Shown one piece after another: positions 48,782-58,653 of a stretch of DNA of 60,541 nucleotides (the stretch's first letter is position 1; every line of letters starts with the position of its first letter). Origin of the DNA: Streptomyces sp. AC550_RSS872 (GTDB lineage: Bacteria; Actinomycetota; Actinomycetes; Streptomycetales; Streptomycetaceae); contig NZ_JAGMUL010000092.1 in NCBI RefSeq assembly GCF_019049285.1, positions 144,069-204,609 of the forward strand, read 5' to 3'. A program made the position numbers and the translations under genes. Under the pieces are notes generated by a model. It did not search any database. It saw only the letters and a list, made by a program, of their open reading frames with translations, and was not told the DNA's origin.

Positions 48782-48813
48782 ACCGCTTCCTTGACACACC
48801 GCTTCCTTGACAC
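48782..48813. repeat. 16-bp perfect tandem duplication
   Basis: Two identical 16-base units (48782-48797, 48798-48813), each holding CTTGACAC. They lie about 125 bases before the plus-strand ABC ATPase and could offer duplicated TTGACA-like -35 elements, though no well-placed -10 is seen. Confidence 0.7.
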
Positions 48814-48938
48814 ACCGTCACTCGTCGGAGGGTCCGACGCGTGACAACGGAAGCGCCGTAGCACATCATGCTTTGCCGGTTGTTCTCCGGGGTGAGATAC
48901 TGGCGCGCTTCGGAGACAGCGGAGCATACGGGGGCGTG

Positions 48939-49631
48939 ATGGGCCAGGCGGTGACCGCAGCCATGCTGCGGGTGGCGGATGTGCACAAGTCGTACGGTCG
49001 AGGTGCCAGCGCCGTGCATGCCCTGCGTGGCGTTTCCTTCGAGGTCCCTCGGGGGGAACTCGTCGCTGTCAAGGGACGCTCGGGCTCGGGCAAGACCACT
49101 TTGCTCAACATCGTGGGTGGACTGGACGAACCGGACGGCGGACGCGTCACCATCGACGGGCTGCACCTTCGGGACCAGGGTGAGGACGCCCTCCTCGCGC
49201 TGCGCCGGGAGCGCATCGGCTTCGTCTTCCAGTCGTTCGGGCTCATCCCTATCCTCACGGCTGCCGAAAACGTGGGCATACCGCTGCGGTTGCGCAGGGC
49301 GGACCCGCGTGAGCGGCGGGAGCGCGTCGAACTGCTGCTGTCCCTCGTGGGGCTCGCGGACCACGCCGCGCAGCGCCCGGGTGAGTTGTCGGGCGGGCAG
49401 CGCCAGCGGGTCGCCATCGCCCGCGCCCTGGCCAACAGTCCCTCGATTCTCATCGCCGACGAGCCGACCGGCCAGTTGGACGCGGAGACCGGGCACTCCG
49501 TGATGGAGCTGCTGCGCGCGGTCGTCCGCAGCGAGCGGATCACTGCTCTCGTGGCCACCCATGACACGACACTTCTCGACCTTGCCGATCGTGTGCTGGA
49601 GCTGAAGGACGGCCAGATCGCCGAGTCCTAG
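48939..49631 (+). CDS. LolD/MacB-type ABC transporter ATPase
   Basis: A 230-residue ATPase: Walker A GRSGSGKTT, Q-loop FVFQSFGLIP, signature LSGGQRQRVAIARAL, Walker B ILIADEPTGQLD, H-loop VATHDTTLLDLADRV. This is the class that works with FtsX-like permeases (lipoprotein release, macrolide or peptide export). The nearest permeases are on the opposite strand at 50825-56880, and this gene converges on them. The ATG at 48939 is one option; another is at 48963. It may be a second ATPase for the same FtsX system. Confidence 0.88.
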   Translation: MGQAVTAAMLRVADVHKSYGRGASAVHALRGVSFEVPRGELVAVKGRSGSGKTTLLNIVGGLDEPDGGRVTIDGLHLRDQGEDALLALRRERIGFVFQSFGLIPILTAAENVGIPLRLRRADPRERRERVELLLSLVGLADHAAQRPGELSGGQRQRVAIARALANSPSILIADEPTGQLDAETGHSVMELLRAVVRSERITALVATHDTTLLDLADRVLELKDGQIAES

Positions 49632-49715
49632 CCCAGTCGTCCGCATCACACCGCAGACACGAGGTCCGGCATCAGGCCGCGTCGGAGTCGGCGGACCGGA
49701 TGTACTCGGTTCGTC

Positions 49716-50711
49716 TCAGAGCCCCGGCTGTTCCTCAGCTGAGCCCTGGCCGTGACGGCCGTTCCGGGGGTCGTCCGGGCGGACGGCGATGTGGTCGGGT
49801 TCCAGTTCCAAAGCGACGCGGTCGCGCATCCCCAGGGCCCGGGTGTACTCGGCGGGGAGCTGGAGGCGGCCGGCCCGGTCGAGCATGGCGTATTCGCGGG
49901 CAACCAGGTTCTCCTGGCCGGTGGCGGAGTCGACTTCGCTGTGGCGCAGGACTTCCGTCGCCGTGCGGCCGTCCCGGATGGCGACCGTACGGCGGACCTC
50001 TCCGGCGACGGACTGATCGTGCGTGACGATCACGATGGTGGTCCCCAACTCCTCGTTGGCGGTGCGGAACGCGGCGAAGACCTGTTCGGCGGTGTGGGAG
50101 TCGAGTTCACCGGTGGGCTCGTCGGCGAGCAGGACCGCGGGATCGTTGGCGAGGGCGACTGCGAGGGCGACGCGCTGCTGCTGGCCGCCTGACATCTGGT
50201 GCGGCCGACGGTCGCGGCATTCGGCTACCTCCAGCAGGTCGAGGAGTTCCATGGCGCGGTCGGCCCAGGTTCGGCGCCGGCCTCGGGCGCGAGCCAGCCG
50301 CAGGGGCAGGGCGACGTTCTGTGCGGCGGTGAGATAGGGCAGGAGATTGTGGGAGGTCTGCTGCCGGACGAAGCCGACGGTCTTGCGACGGTAGGCGAGT
50401 CGTTCCTTGGAGGACATCGTGACCAGGTCGTGGTCGGCGACACGAGTCGCGCCGGCGGTGGGTTTGTCCAGTCCGGCCAGGATGTTCATGAGGGTGGACT
50501 TGCCGCTGCCGGAGGCGCCGACCAGGGCCATGAGTTCTCCCTTGCGGACGAGGAGATCGAGGCCTTGCAGTGCCTGGACCTCCACTCCGTCGGCGGAGAA
50601 GATCCGTACCAGCCGGTCGCAGGTGATCAGGGCGTCGTGACCGTAGGCCGCGGCGTTGCGCGCGGCGAGGGCACGGTCGGCGAGCTCGTGGAAGGTCGGG
50701 CTGCTGGTCAT
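49716..50711 (-). CDS. ABC ATPase with C-terminal AbrB/SpoVT-like domain
   Basis: A 331-residue protein. Residues ~35-255 are a MacB/LolD-type ATPase with Walker A GASGSGKST, signature MSGGQQQRVALAVAL and Walker B VLLADEPTGELD. The last ~60 residues contain YAMLDRAGRLQLPAEYTRAL and RDRVALELEPDHIAVRP, which has the swapped-hairpin AbrB/MazE pattern normally used for DNA binding. About 110 bases separate it from the upstream FtsX-like gene on the same strand, so it is the ATPase of that system. The added domain suggests the ATPase dimer may also bind DNA or another partner; that is inference. Confidence 0.85.
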   Translation of the reverse strand: MTSSPTFHELADRALAARNAAAYGHDALITCDRLVRIFSADGVEVQALQGLDLLVRKGELMALVGASGSGKSTLMNILAGLDKPTAGATRVADHDLVTMSSKERLAYRRKTVGFVRQQTSHNLLPYLTAAQNVALPLRLARARGRRRTWADRAMELLDLLEVAECRDRRPHQMSGGQQQRVALAVALANDPAVLLADEPTGELDSHTAEQVFAAFRTANEELGTTIVIVTHDQSVAGEVRRTVAIRDGRTATEVLRHSEVDSATGQENLVAREYAMLDRAGRLQLPAEYTRALGMRDRVALELEPDHIAVRPDDPRNGRHGQGSAEEQPGL

Positions 50712-50824
50712 CGGCTGCTCCTGGGCGGTCGGAGGGGCACGGGCCGGTGCCGGAGGGGGCGGGGCCCTGTCGTTTGGATCAGGCCGGCGTCGCGGCGCCC
50801 AGGTCTCGATGCGCTGCTCACTGT

Positions 50825-53599
50825 CTAGTTGTCACCCAGCCTCAGTTCACGCACCGAGCCACGTCGGCTGGTCCACCAGGCCTGGCCGGCGGGCACACCG
50901 ATGGCCAGGAGCAGCACGGTGAGCGCCGGAACCGTGAGCGAGAGCGGATCGGTGCGCAGCACGGCCTCCTCGAGAGCGGACGGGGATGCCAGCGCGATGG
51001 TCGTGAGGTCGATGCCGGGCGACAGCAGGTGAATGCCGACCCAGCCGGTCAGCATGCCGCCGGCCGCGGCCAGGAACGCCTGCGGGAGGGCCGTGAGGAT
51101 CAGAAGTCGGCGGCCCTGAGCCCGGGTCATGCCCATCGTGCGCAATCGGGCGAGCAGGGCGCTGCGTTCGGGCGCGGTGCGCAGCACGGTCAGCACGAGC
51201 GCCAGGACCGCGAACCCGGCGCCAGCGGCGACCGCGACACCGTACAGGCGTTCCGCGCCGGACTGTAGCGGTGATTCGACGTGTCGCGTGCGTTGCTCGG
51301 CACGTAGCTGGACGCTCGCCGCCGTGCCTTCCGCCGCCGAGCGAAGCGCCCGGCCGTTCAGGGCGTCACCGGTCAGCAGCAGAGTCGTCGTACGCGCCGC
51401 GCCGCGGGGAAGGCCGGCGCGGTCCACGATCAGGAAGTCGTCACCGAGCACTGCCGGGGTGCGGTCTCGGACCAGGACGATCCGGACAGTGACGGAGGTG
51501 CCGTCCGGGAGCAGGACGGAGTAGGGGCCGGTGCCGTACTCGTCGGCCACGCGAGTCGAGGCAAGCGCGGGCAGGGGCCGGTCGGTGCTGCCCGTAGTAC
51601 CGGCGTCCGCCGGCCGGAGGCTCGCCGCGTCGAACGGCCCCAGTCCCGTGTGGTGCGACAGGTGCGCATAAGCGTCAGGGTCCACACCGGCCAGCTGCAC
51701 CGGCCGGCTGCCCAGTGAGGGCTCCGCCTCATTGGTAACGCTTGCTTCCGTCATGTCCTGTACGCCGGGCAGTCGGCGTACTCGGTCGGGCAGGGCACGA
51801 GGGAGTTCACCGGTGGTGGCCTCGATGCGGCCGTCAGCGCCGACGTGGAGGAGCGCGGCCTGGTCGCGGGCCGCCGTGACCCCTGCCAGGACCGAGCCGC
51901 CGAACGCGGCCGTGGTCAGGGCGCTGAGCAGGGCGAGCAGGGGCAGCACGGCGAAGCCGGGGGCACGAGCCACATGGGCAAGCGACAGCGGAATCACCAG
52001 GCCGCGCATGCGAGCGGTCGCCTTGCTCAGCGCACGGAGCGGCAGGGGGTGGAGGCGTGCCAGCAGCAGAGCCGCTACCAGGCCCGTCAGCAGTGGGGCG
52101 GCGGCCACCAGAGCGGTGCTGCCGGATCCCTGTCGACGCAGTGCGGCGACCGCCCCCGACGCGATCACCAGGACGGTCAGTTCCGCCACCGTTCGGCGCC
52201 GCGACGGCCGGGCGGTGGTGAGGTCCTCCCGCCCGTCGTGCATCCGTACCGTGCGGTGCGTCACCACGGCGCGCAGCGGGAGCGCGCCACAGGCGAGCAG
52301 GGTGACGGCGAGGGCGGCCGCGAGGGCGGGTGCGGTGCGGGCATCGGGCAGGACGAGCAGTGCGGCGGTCAGTCCGAGGGCGCCGGCCGGCACGGCCACC
52401 ACCGCCGTCTCCGCCAGCAGCCGAACGGCCAGGCCGGACAGTGAGGCGCCGCGGGCACGCAGCAGGGCCAGCTCCGCGTGTCGGCGATCGGCTGCCACGC
52501 CGCCGGCCATGGCCAGGACGATCAGGGCGAGGCTGCCGGTCCCGACGGCGGCGAGGAGGAGCAACGAGTCGATCCCCGACCGTAGTCGGGCATGGTTCGC
52601 GAGGACCTCGTCGAGATGCGTCTGGGCACCCAGGTCCCCGTCGACAACCTCCCGCATCCGCTGTAGTCCGGGCCCCGTCTCCAGGGAGGCCACGGCGGAC
52701 GCCAGACGGTCGAGATCGTGGCCGCGCAGGGTGGCGACGTCGGGGGCCACATGCCAGTACCGGTGCGGTTGGCCGGGGGTGCCCAGGAGTGCCGGGCCGG
52801 CGTCGGCGGCGAGAAGCAGGCCACCGAGCCAGTGGACGTCCGTCGGCGAAAGTTCGGGCTGACGGCTCAGCGAGGGCGTGCGCAGCACCGGCAGTGCCGC
52901 CCAGTAGGCGCCCTCGGGGGCGCGCGGGACGACGATGCCGGTGACCCGGACGGCGAGCGGGGCGCGCTCCGAGCCTGGTACGTGGATCACCGAGCCCACC
53001 CGGATGTGGAGCGTGCGGGCGGTGTCCACGGTGACGGCGGCCTCGACCTGCGCGGTCGCCGCGGTCACCGGTGCGCCCGTGGTGCGCGGCAACCGGCCCG
53101 CGCTGAGACGGGCGTGGGAGGCCAGGTCCTGCTGGGCGGCGAGCACCAGTTGGGCGGGCAGGCCGGCTGGCCGGGGAAGCCAGGGGTCGGACGCCTCCAG
53201 GGGGACGGTCGTGCGCACGCCGTACGACGACTGCGCGGGGTCGGGAACCAGCGGCGCCTCGGCGGTGGCGAGAACCTTGGCCCGCGCCGCGGTCAGCGGA
53301 CCGACGCGCAGGGCGGCCTCCATCTCCTCGACCGTGTCGAACCAGGGCAGCGGGACCTCCATCTGCACGGTCGTCCGGTCGGGTGGGGCCTGCTCGACCG
53401 CCCGGCGCAGCCCCGCGTCCCCGTACCGGTCGACGGCACGCGGGTACGCGGCGGCCAGCGCCGCGGTCACGGCCACCAGGAGCGCGAGGGCAACGGACGT
53501 ACCGGCGAAGGCCCTCAGCCGGGTCCGCAATCCGGCACGTACATGCGGTGGCACCGCCTTCGTCCCCCCGTCCTGCGGGGGCACCGGCTGCGTGGTCAC
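50825..53599 (-). CDS. FtsX-like ABC permease (924 aa)
   Basis: A large MacB/FtsX-type permease. One helix near residues 30-50 is followed by a ~270-residue extracytoplasmic domain. A block of helices beginning near LLLLAAVGTGSLALIVLAMAG leads into the core with the ADRRHAELALLRARGASLSG coupling segment. A second extracytoplasmic domain follows, then a last helix block with LLARLRTMGMTRAQGRRLL. Such duplicated permeases drive extracytoplasmic events by mechanotransmission rather than classical transport. Its ATG overlaps the stop of the larger permease upstream, and the AbrB-tailed ATPase follows. Substrate unknown. Confidence 0.88.
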   Translation of the reverse strand: MTTQPVPPQDGGTKAVPPHVRAGLRTRLRAFAGTSVALALLVAVTAALAAAYPRAVDRYGDAGLRRAVEQAPPDRTTVQMEVPLPWFDTVEEMEAALRVGPLTAARAKVLATAEAPLVPDPAQSSYGVRTTVPLEASDPWLPRPAGLPAQLVLAAQQDLASHARLSAGRLPRTTGAPVTAATAQVEAAVTVDTARTLHIRVGSVIHVPGSERAPLAVRVTGIVVPRAPEGAYWAALPVLRTPSLSRQPELSPTDVHWLGGLLLAADAGPALLGTPGQPHRYWHVAPDVATLRGHDLDRLASAVASLETGPGLQRMREVVDGDLGAQTHLDEVLANHARLRSGIDSLLLLAAVGTGSLALIVLAMAGGVAADRRHAELALLRARGASLSGLAVRLLAETAVVAVPAGALGLTAALLVLPDARTAPALAAALAVTLLACGALPLRAVVTHRTVRMHDGREDLTTARPSRRRTVAELTVLVIASGAVAALRRQGSGSTALVAAAPLLTGLVAALLLARLHPLPLRALSKATARMRGLVIPLSLAHVARAPGFAVLPLLALLSALTTAAFGGSVLAGVTAARDQAALLHVGADGRIEATTGELPRALPDRVRRLPGVQDMTEASVTNEAEPSLGSRPVQLAGVDPDAYAHLSHHTGLGPFDAASLRPADAGTTGSTDRPLPALASTRVADEYGTGPYSVLLPDGTSVTVRIVLVRDRTPAVLGDDFLIVDRAGLPRGAARTTTLLLTGDALNGRALRSAAEGTAASVQLRAEQRTRHVESPLQSGAERLYGVAVAAGAGFAVLALVLTVLRTAPERSALLARLRTMGMTRAQGRRLLILTALPQAFLAAAGGMLTGWVGIHLLSPGIDLTTIALASPSALEEAVLRTDPLSLTVPALTVLLLAIGVPAGQAWWTSRRGSVRELRLGDN

Positions 53600-56500
53600 T
53601 GTGTCACCTCGTCCCTGAGAGCCATCACGGGCTTCGCCCGCCGAAGGGCGAGGGCCGCGGTCACGAGGGCGGGGCCCGCCGCGAGGGCCGCCAGCAGGGC
53701 GGTCAGACGCAGGAGCGGGAGTTCGACCTGGACCGGCGGGAGCGGTCGGGTGGCCTGCCCGGTCAGGACGACGAGGGGAACCAGCGCGTGCGTCAGCACC
53801 ATGCCCAGGACCGTGCCGACCAGCAGCGCCAGGGCCACGAGGACGCCGTGCTCCATGGCGACCAGCCGGGCCAGCCTGCGGCGCGGTGTTCCCAGGGCGC
53901 GCAGCACGGCGAACTCACCGTCCCGGGTTCGCATCGCCCCTGCCGCGCTCACCGCGAAGCCGAGGGCGGCGAAGAGCACCGTCACCGCTGCCGCCGCGAT
54001 CAGCGCTGCTTCCGGGGCGGCCCCGAACGGGTCGGCGCGCAGCTGCGCCGCTATCTCGTCGCGCACCGTCACCTGCTGCGGATCGACGTCGGGCAGGGCG
54101 CGCACGGCCGCTGCGGTGGCGCCGGGCGCGGCCGTGCTCAGCCACCACTCGGTGGGCTCCAGGCTGGTTCCGTAGCGGGCCTGTAGCGCCCGGTTGACGG
54201 CCCGGAGATCGACCAGCAGGGCCCCGCCGTCGTGCGTGGTGGCTTCCGTCGTGGGCAGGGCGCTCGCGGTGCGGACGATGCGTACGGGCAGGGAACGGCC
54301 GCCGAACGTCACCTCCACGCGCTGGCCTTGGCGCGCACCGGACGCGGCGAGGAACCGGTCGGTGGCGACCGCGACGATCTCGGGCGCCGCGGGCTGGGCG
54401 ACCTTCAGCCGGACCTCCAGCGGCAGGGCGGGCGGCGAGAGGCCGGCCACCTGGTACCCGGTGCTGTACGTCATGGTGACGGGTGCCGTCGACGTGAGCC
54501 GGGGACGGGTCGGCCGGGCGTCGTCGTCGGGTGGGGCGGCGTCCGCGTCGGCCTGGATCGCGGTCGTCCACCTCTTCGGCAGGGTCAACTGCCGGACGTC
54601 ACCGTCGCCGGCCGTCGCCGTGAGCGCGCCGAGGACCAGGCGGTGCCGGTGGGGACGGCCGGCCGGCTGCTGCGTACTCAGTTGGAGCCCGGTCAACGCC
54701 AGCGGGCCCCGGGCGCCGTTCAGATCGGGGATCAGCCGGTGCGGGCGGCCGTCGGCGGCGAGGCTGCCGGACGGTATCTCGTAGGGGATTCCGTGACGGT
54801 CCCGCACCGTGAGCGTGACGTCCGCCTCCGACCCTGGCGCGGTGCTGTGCAGGGCAGCGGTCAGCGTGAGCCGGGTGGTGCCTTCCGGTATCCCGATGCC
54901 CGCGGGTGCCCCGCGCGGCGCGAGCCCGGCGAGTAGCGGACCGTTCGTCAGATCGCGCCGCGCCAGCACCATTCCAGCCGCCTCTGTCGTGTTCAGGGCC
55001 ACAACGGTCGCCTCGCGGCTCCCGGAGAGCGACACGGTGTCACGGACGGCGGGGGCGACCGCGTCCACGTGTGGGAGGTCCGCGTAGACGTCTGTACGGC
55101 CCACCCCGCCGCCCCCGGAGGACAGGACGCGCACCTCGGCACCCGCGCGGAAGTCGGCCTGGTCGGCCTGGGAACGGTGCCAGGACGCGTCCTGCCCGAT
55201 CGCCACCACACCCAGCGCCACGGAGATGACCAGGAGCAGCACCGGACCCGCTCCCCGCATCGGTCGGCGACTGAACTGCCAGCCGACCATGGCCGCGGTC
55301 AGTCCGCGCTCGCGGGTCAGAAGTCGCTCGCCGGCACGCGCCAGCAAGGGCAGCAGCCGCAGCACCAGAACCGTTCCGGCGAGCAGCACCAGAGCGGGTG
55401 CCACCACCAGAAGCGGGTCGACGCCGAGGACCCCCTCACGGTCGGCGGTGACAGCGCCGGACTCCTGGCTGCCGAGCAGCCAGAAGGCGACACCGGCCAC
55501 AGCGAGCAACCCGACATCCGCCCCGGCACGCAGCGGTGCGGGCAGCGCTCCCGCCCGCGCCGCGAACGTGCCCGCGAAGGTCGCCCGCCACGCCGGGACA
55601 GCCACGGTCAGCGCACACAGCCCGGCCACCCCTGCGGCGACCGCCCACACCTCGAGTCGGCCTCCGGCCTGCACGTCGACGCGCACCCCGGTCCGGCCCA
55701 GGGCACCCTGCCCGGCCAGCAGCCGCGTCAACGGCCCCGACAGCAGCGGCGCCACCACCACCGCCGGCACGGAGATCAGCAGGGCCTCCAGCGCGGCCAA
55801 GCCCGCCAGCCGTGCCCGGGTGGCGCCGCGCGCACGCAGCAGCCCGGTCTCGGCCATGCGCTCGGAGTCGAGCAACCGTGCGACGAGCAACAGGGCGCAG
55901 GCCGCGAGCAGTCCGAGCTGACCGGCGACGATCAGCATGCCGGCCCGTGAGACGAGCAAGGAGCGTTCGATGCGGTCCAGTACCTCGGGCAACGCGGTGT
56001 CCGCTGTGGTCGCACTGCTGAGCGCCGGCCGCTCGCGCAGCTCCGCGGTCCCCGAGCGGGCAGCCTCGCGCAGCGGGCCGATCCGTTCCGTCGTCAGCGA
56101 GGAGTAGTCGGCCGAGACCAGCCAGCCCGACGCGCCGACACTCATCCGGCCCGACGTCGGCACGGCTGGGGCGGTGAGCAGGGGACCGTACGTCGTGAAA
56201 TTCGACGCCTGCACGCCGCGGCCGCCCAGGTCGTCCAACTGCCAGTAGGGTGCCCGGACGTCCACCGGCCGGTACACGCCGGTGATCAGCACGCGCACCG
56301 CCGGGCCGTCCAGCCGGTCGGTGACGGTCAGCCGGGAGCCGGGCGCCACACCGAGCCGCCGGGCGGCGCTCTGTGGCAGTGCGGCCTCGATGGCCCCGGC
56401 GGTCACCGCCTCACGGGGGAGCCGCCCGGCGACGGTCCGCACCTGTGTGCGGTCCAGGGCCGCGAAGTACGTGAGGTTCGGGTTTCCGTCCCGCTCGGAC

Positions 56501-56880
56501 GGCGGCCGCAGCGCCCCCGGCAGGGCGTAAGGCCCCGACCGCAGCAGGGTACGCACCCGCACGGGCAGCCCGGTGAAGACGGTGCGGGCCCCCGCCCGCA
56601 CGGCGTCGTCGGCCGCCTGCCGCTCGTCGGCCGGCACGTCGGCCTTGATCACCAGAGCGGCCTGGGCAGCGGTGCGCTGCTCCGCGAGCGACCGCCGCAG
56701 CGCCGCATCGCCTATCGCGCCCGAGTAGGCGGTGAGCGCGGCCAGCACGACCGTGGTCAGCAGCACGGTCAGCAGTACGGCACCGAGAAGCGGGCGATAC
56801 GCCCACGCTCGCAGCACGACTAATCGCAACACGCCCGCAGGCACCGCTCGTTCCCTCACCGAACCCCCCGTTTCCACCAC
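53596..56880 (-). CDS. FtsX-like ABC permease (1094 aa)
   Basis: A duplicated FtsX/MacB permease, the first gene of the three-gene system. An N-terminal helix (LLGAVLLTVLLTTVVLAALT) precedes a ~270-residue outer domain. The helix block around GLLAACALLLVARLLDSERM leads to the coupling segment ETGLLRARGATRARLAG. A second long outer domain rich in beta-type sequence follows. The final block has TRDGEFAVLRALGTPRRRLA and ends VMALRDEVTQ. It overlaps the next permease by four bases. The GTG at 56880 is used here; a later GTG (VRERAVPAG) is also possible. Confidence 0.88.
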   Translation of the reverse strand: MVETGGSVRERAVPAGVLRLVVLRAWAYRPLLGAVLLTVLLTTVVLAALTAYSGAIGDAALRRSLAEQRTAAQAALVIKADVPADERQAADDAVRAGARTVFTGLPVRVRTLLRSGPYALPGALRPPSERDGNPNLTYFAALDRTQVRTVAGRLPREAVTAGAIEAALPQSAARRLGVAPGSRLTVTDRLDGPAVRVLITGVYRPVDVRAPYWQLDDLGGRGVQASNFTTYGPLLTAPAVPTSGRMSVGASGWLVSADYSSLTTERIGPLREAARSGTAELRERPALSSATTADTALPEVLDRIERSLLVSRAGMLIVAGQLGLLAACALLLVARLLDSERMAETGLLRARGATRARLAGLAALEALLISVPAVVVAPLLSGPLTRLLAGQGALGRTGVRVDVQAGGRLEVWAVAAGVAGLCALTVAVPAWRATFAGTFAARAGALPAPLRAGADVGLLAVAGVAFWLLGSQESGAVTADREGVLGVDPLLVVAPALVLLAGTVLVLRLLPLLARAGERLLTRERGLTAAMVGWQFSRRPMRGAGPVLLLVISVALGVVAIGQDASWHRSQADQADFRAGAEVRVLSSGGGGVGRTDVYADLPHVDAVAPAVRDTVSLSGSREATVVALNTTEAAGMVLARRDLTNGPLLAGLAPRGAPAGIGIPEGTTRLTLTAALHSTAPGSEADVTLTVRDRHGIPYEIPSGSLAADGRPHRLIPDLNGARGPLALTGLQLSTQQPAGRPHRHRLVLGALTATAGDGDVRQLTLPKRWTTAIQADADAAPPDDDARPTRPRLTSTAPVTMTYSTGYQVAGLSPPALPLEVRLKVAQPAAPEIVAVATDRFLAASGARQGQRVEVTFGGRSLPVRIVRTASALPTTEATTHDGGALLVDLRAVNRALQARYGTSLEPTEWWLSTAAPGATAAAVRALPDVDPQQVTVRDEIAAQLRADPFGAAPEAALIAAAAVTVLFAALGFAVSAAGAMRTRDGEFAVLRALGTPRRRLARLVAMEHGVLVALALLVGTVLGMVLTHALVPLVVLTGQATRPLPPVQVELPLLRLTALLAALAAGPALVTAALALRRAKPVMALRDEVTQ

Positions 56881-57018
56881 ACCGACCGGAACGCGATGTG
56901 GCGTCGGTGGCGTGCAGGTGCAAGAGGGAATTGTAGGACGGACTTTGGTCGCCTTGTGATCGAATGTGGGCGATTTTTGAGGGTCCTGTCGTCGAACGAC
57001 CCTGCCTGATAGAGATGG

Positions 57019-57108
57019 TCAGTCGGAAGCGGCGCGGGATCGGAGTCCGTTTACTCCGGCCGCCGCAGCCACTCTCGCCCCGATCCGAACGGTCTGTCTT
57101 CCCTCCAT
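57019..57108 (-). CDS. Short basic peptide ORF
   Basis: A 29-codon frame (MEGRQTVRIGARVAAAAG ...) preceded by AAGGAGAG at a workable distance from its ATG. No family is recognised. It is divergent from nothing obvious and may be a leader peptide or chance. The rest of the interval between the FtsX gene and the AI-2E gene shows no gene. Confidence 0.25.
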   Translation of the reverse strand: MEGRQTVRIGARVAAAAGVNGLRSRAASD

Positions 57109-57225
57109 CCGACTCTCCTTGTCGGTGTTCTGGCTCAGCCGCCCACGAGCGCTCCGTGACTGCGACGGTGGACGCCGGCATCGGCGGTCGGTGTCGTGGG
57201 CGGCGGACAGCAACAGGGGGATGTC

Positions 57226-58383
57226 TCAGGCGAGGTCGGTGCGGGCTCGGCGATCACGAGCCACGTCGCCGGCCGGGGCAGCGACACCGGCCTCCAGCTT
57301 GTCGGGTTCCGGCTCCTGCGGCGCTTCGGTGAGTTGCTCGCGCAGGTAGTTCCAGGTAACGGCGATCACCGCAGTGACCGGAACGGCGAGAAGACTGCCC
57401 ACGATGCCGGCGAGGCTGCCGCCCAGCGTCACCGCCAGGAGGATCACCGCCCCGTGCAGGCCGAGGCTCCGGCTCTGGAGCATGGGCTGGAACACGTTTC
57501 CCTCAAGTTGCTGCACCACGACGATGATCGCCAGCATGATCAGCGCGTCCGTCGGACCGTTCGACACCAGCGCGATGAGAACCGCGACGAAGCCGGCGAA
57601 CACCGCGCCCACGATCGGCACGAACGCGGAGACGAAGGTCAGCACCGTCAGCGGAAGGACCAGCGGTACGTCCAGGATCCAGAGGCCGAGGCCGATGAAG
57701 ACAGCATCGAGCAGGCCAACGAGCGCCTGGGACCGCATGAACGCCCCCAGGGTGTCCCAGGCGCGCTCGGCCAGGACCGGAACGTCCTTGGCGAGTCGGC
57801 CGGGCAACTGGCGCGCGAGCCACGGCAGGAATCGCGGGCCGTCCTTGAGGAAGAAGAACATCAAGAAGAGCGCCAGGACGGCCGTGACCAAGCTGCTGAC
57901 CGTGGTGGCCACGCCCGTTGCGACCGTGGTGACCAAGCTGCCGACGCTGCCCTGGACGCGGGCGGCCGCGCTGTCCAAGGCGGCCGTGATCTCGTCGTCG
58001 CCGATGTTCAGCGGTGGCCCCGCGGCCCACTCGCGCACCTTCTCGATGCCATCGACCACACCGGCGGTCAACTCGCCGGACTGGGACGCCACCGGAACCG
58101 CGATCAGCGCCACGATGCCGAGGACGGCGACGAGGAACAGCACGGTCACCAGCAACGCGGCCAGCGCCGCAGGCCACCCGCGTCGGCGCAGCACACGGGT
58201 CAGCGGCCAGGTCAGTGTGGTGAGGAACAGGGCAATGATCACTGGCCACACGACCGACCACATCCGGGCCAGACCCCACAAAGCCGCTGCGACCGCCACG
58301 AACACCAACATCAACTCGACCGATATACGCGCGGACGAGGCAAGCGCGGTGCGGGTTCTTTCCGAACTCAGTCTGTCAGGCAT
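57226..58383 (-). CDS. AI-2E/PerM family transporter
   Basis: A 385-residue membrane protein with about eight helices. ALFLMFFFLKDGPRFLPWLARQ and ERAWDTLGAFMRSQALVGLLDAVF are the family core. The late LQSRSLGLHGAVILLAVTLGG and LLAVPVTAVIAVTWNYLREQ segments match the C-terminal helices of the UPF0118 (AI-2E exporter-like) group. Some members export autoinducer-2 and others act as ion or osmotic transporters; actinobacterial members are mostly uncharacterised. It is alone on its strand. The 270 bases to its right hold no clear gene. Confidence 0.88.
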   Translation of the reverse strand: MPDRLSSERTRTALASSARISVELMLVFVAVAAALWGLARMWSVVWPVIIALFLTTLTWPLTRVLRRRGWPAALAALLVTVLFLVAVLGIVALIAVPVASQSGELTAGVVDGIEKVREWAAGPPLNIGDDEITAALDSAAARVQGSVGSLVTTVATGVATTVSSLVTAVLALFLMFFFLKDGPRFLPWLARQLPGRLAKDVPVLAERAWDTLGAFMRSQALVGLLDAVFIGLGLWILDVPLVLPLTVLTFVSAFVPIVGAVFAGFVAVLIALVSNGPTDALIMLAIIVVVQQLEGNVFQPMLQSRSLGLHGAVILLAVTLGGSLAGIVGSLLAVPVTAVIAVTWNYLREQLTEAPQEPEPDKLEAGVAAPAGDVARDRRARTDLA

Positions 58384-58653
58384 GCGGTCACACTATTGGC
58401 ACGTCAGTCACGCTGAGCGAACGCCACCGGTCGAGACGGTTCTGCGGTGCTCGTCACCGCGGCCTGATGCGCGGCATGCCGCCGAATCATGCAGGTTGGT
58501 CAGCTGCCTGGGAGTCTCACAACTACGCCGTCTTCACCAGACTGTCGCGGGGAGCTCAGACCGACATGCGCACATGAAGGTCATCCACCATCGGCGGTGT
58601 GCGGCAGCGCGGCCAGCAGCGGCGGACTTGTCGGCGGCCTGTGCGGGGGCGGC

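Noticed and set aside
48782..48813. Duplicated TTGACA as a promoter for the plus-strand ATPase
   Set aside because: No acceptable -10 lies 16-19 bases downstream of either copy.
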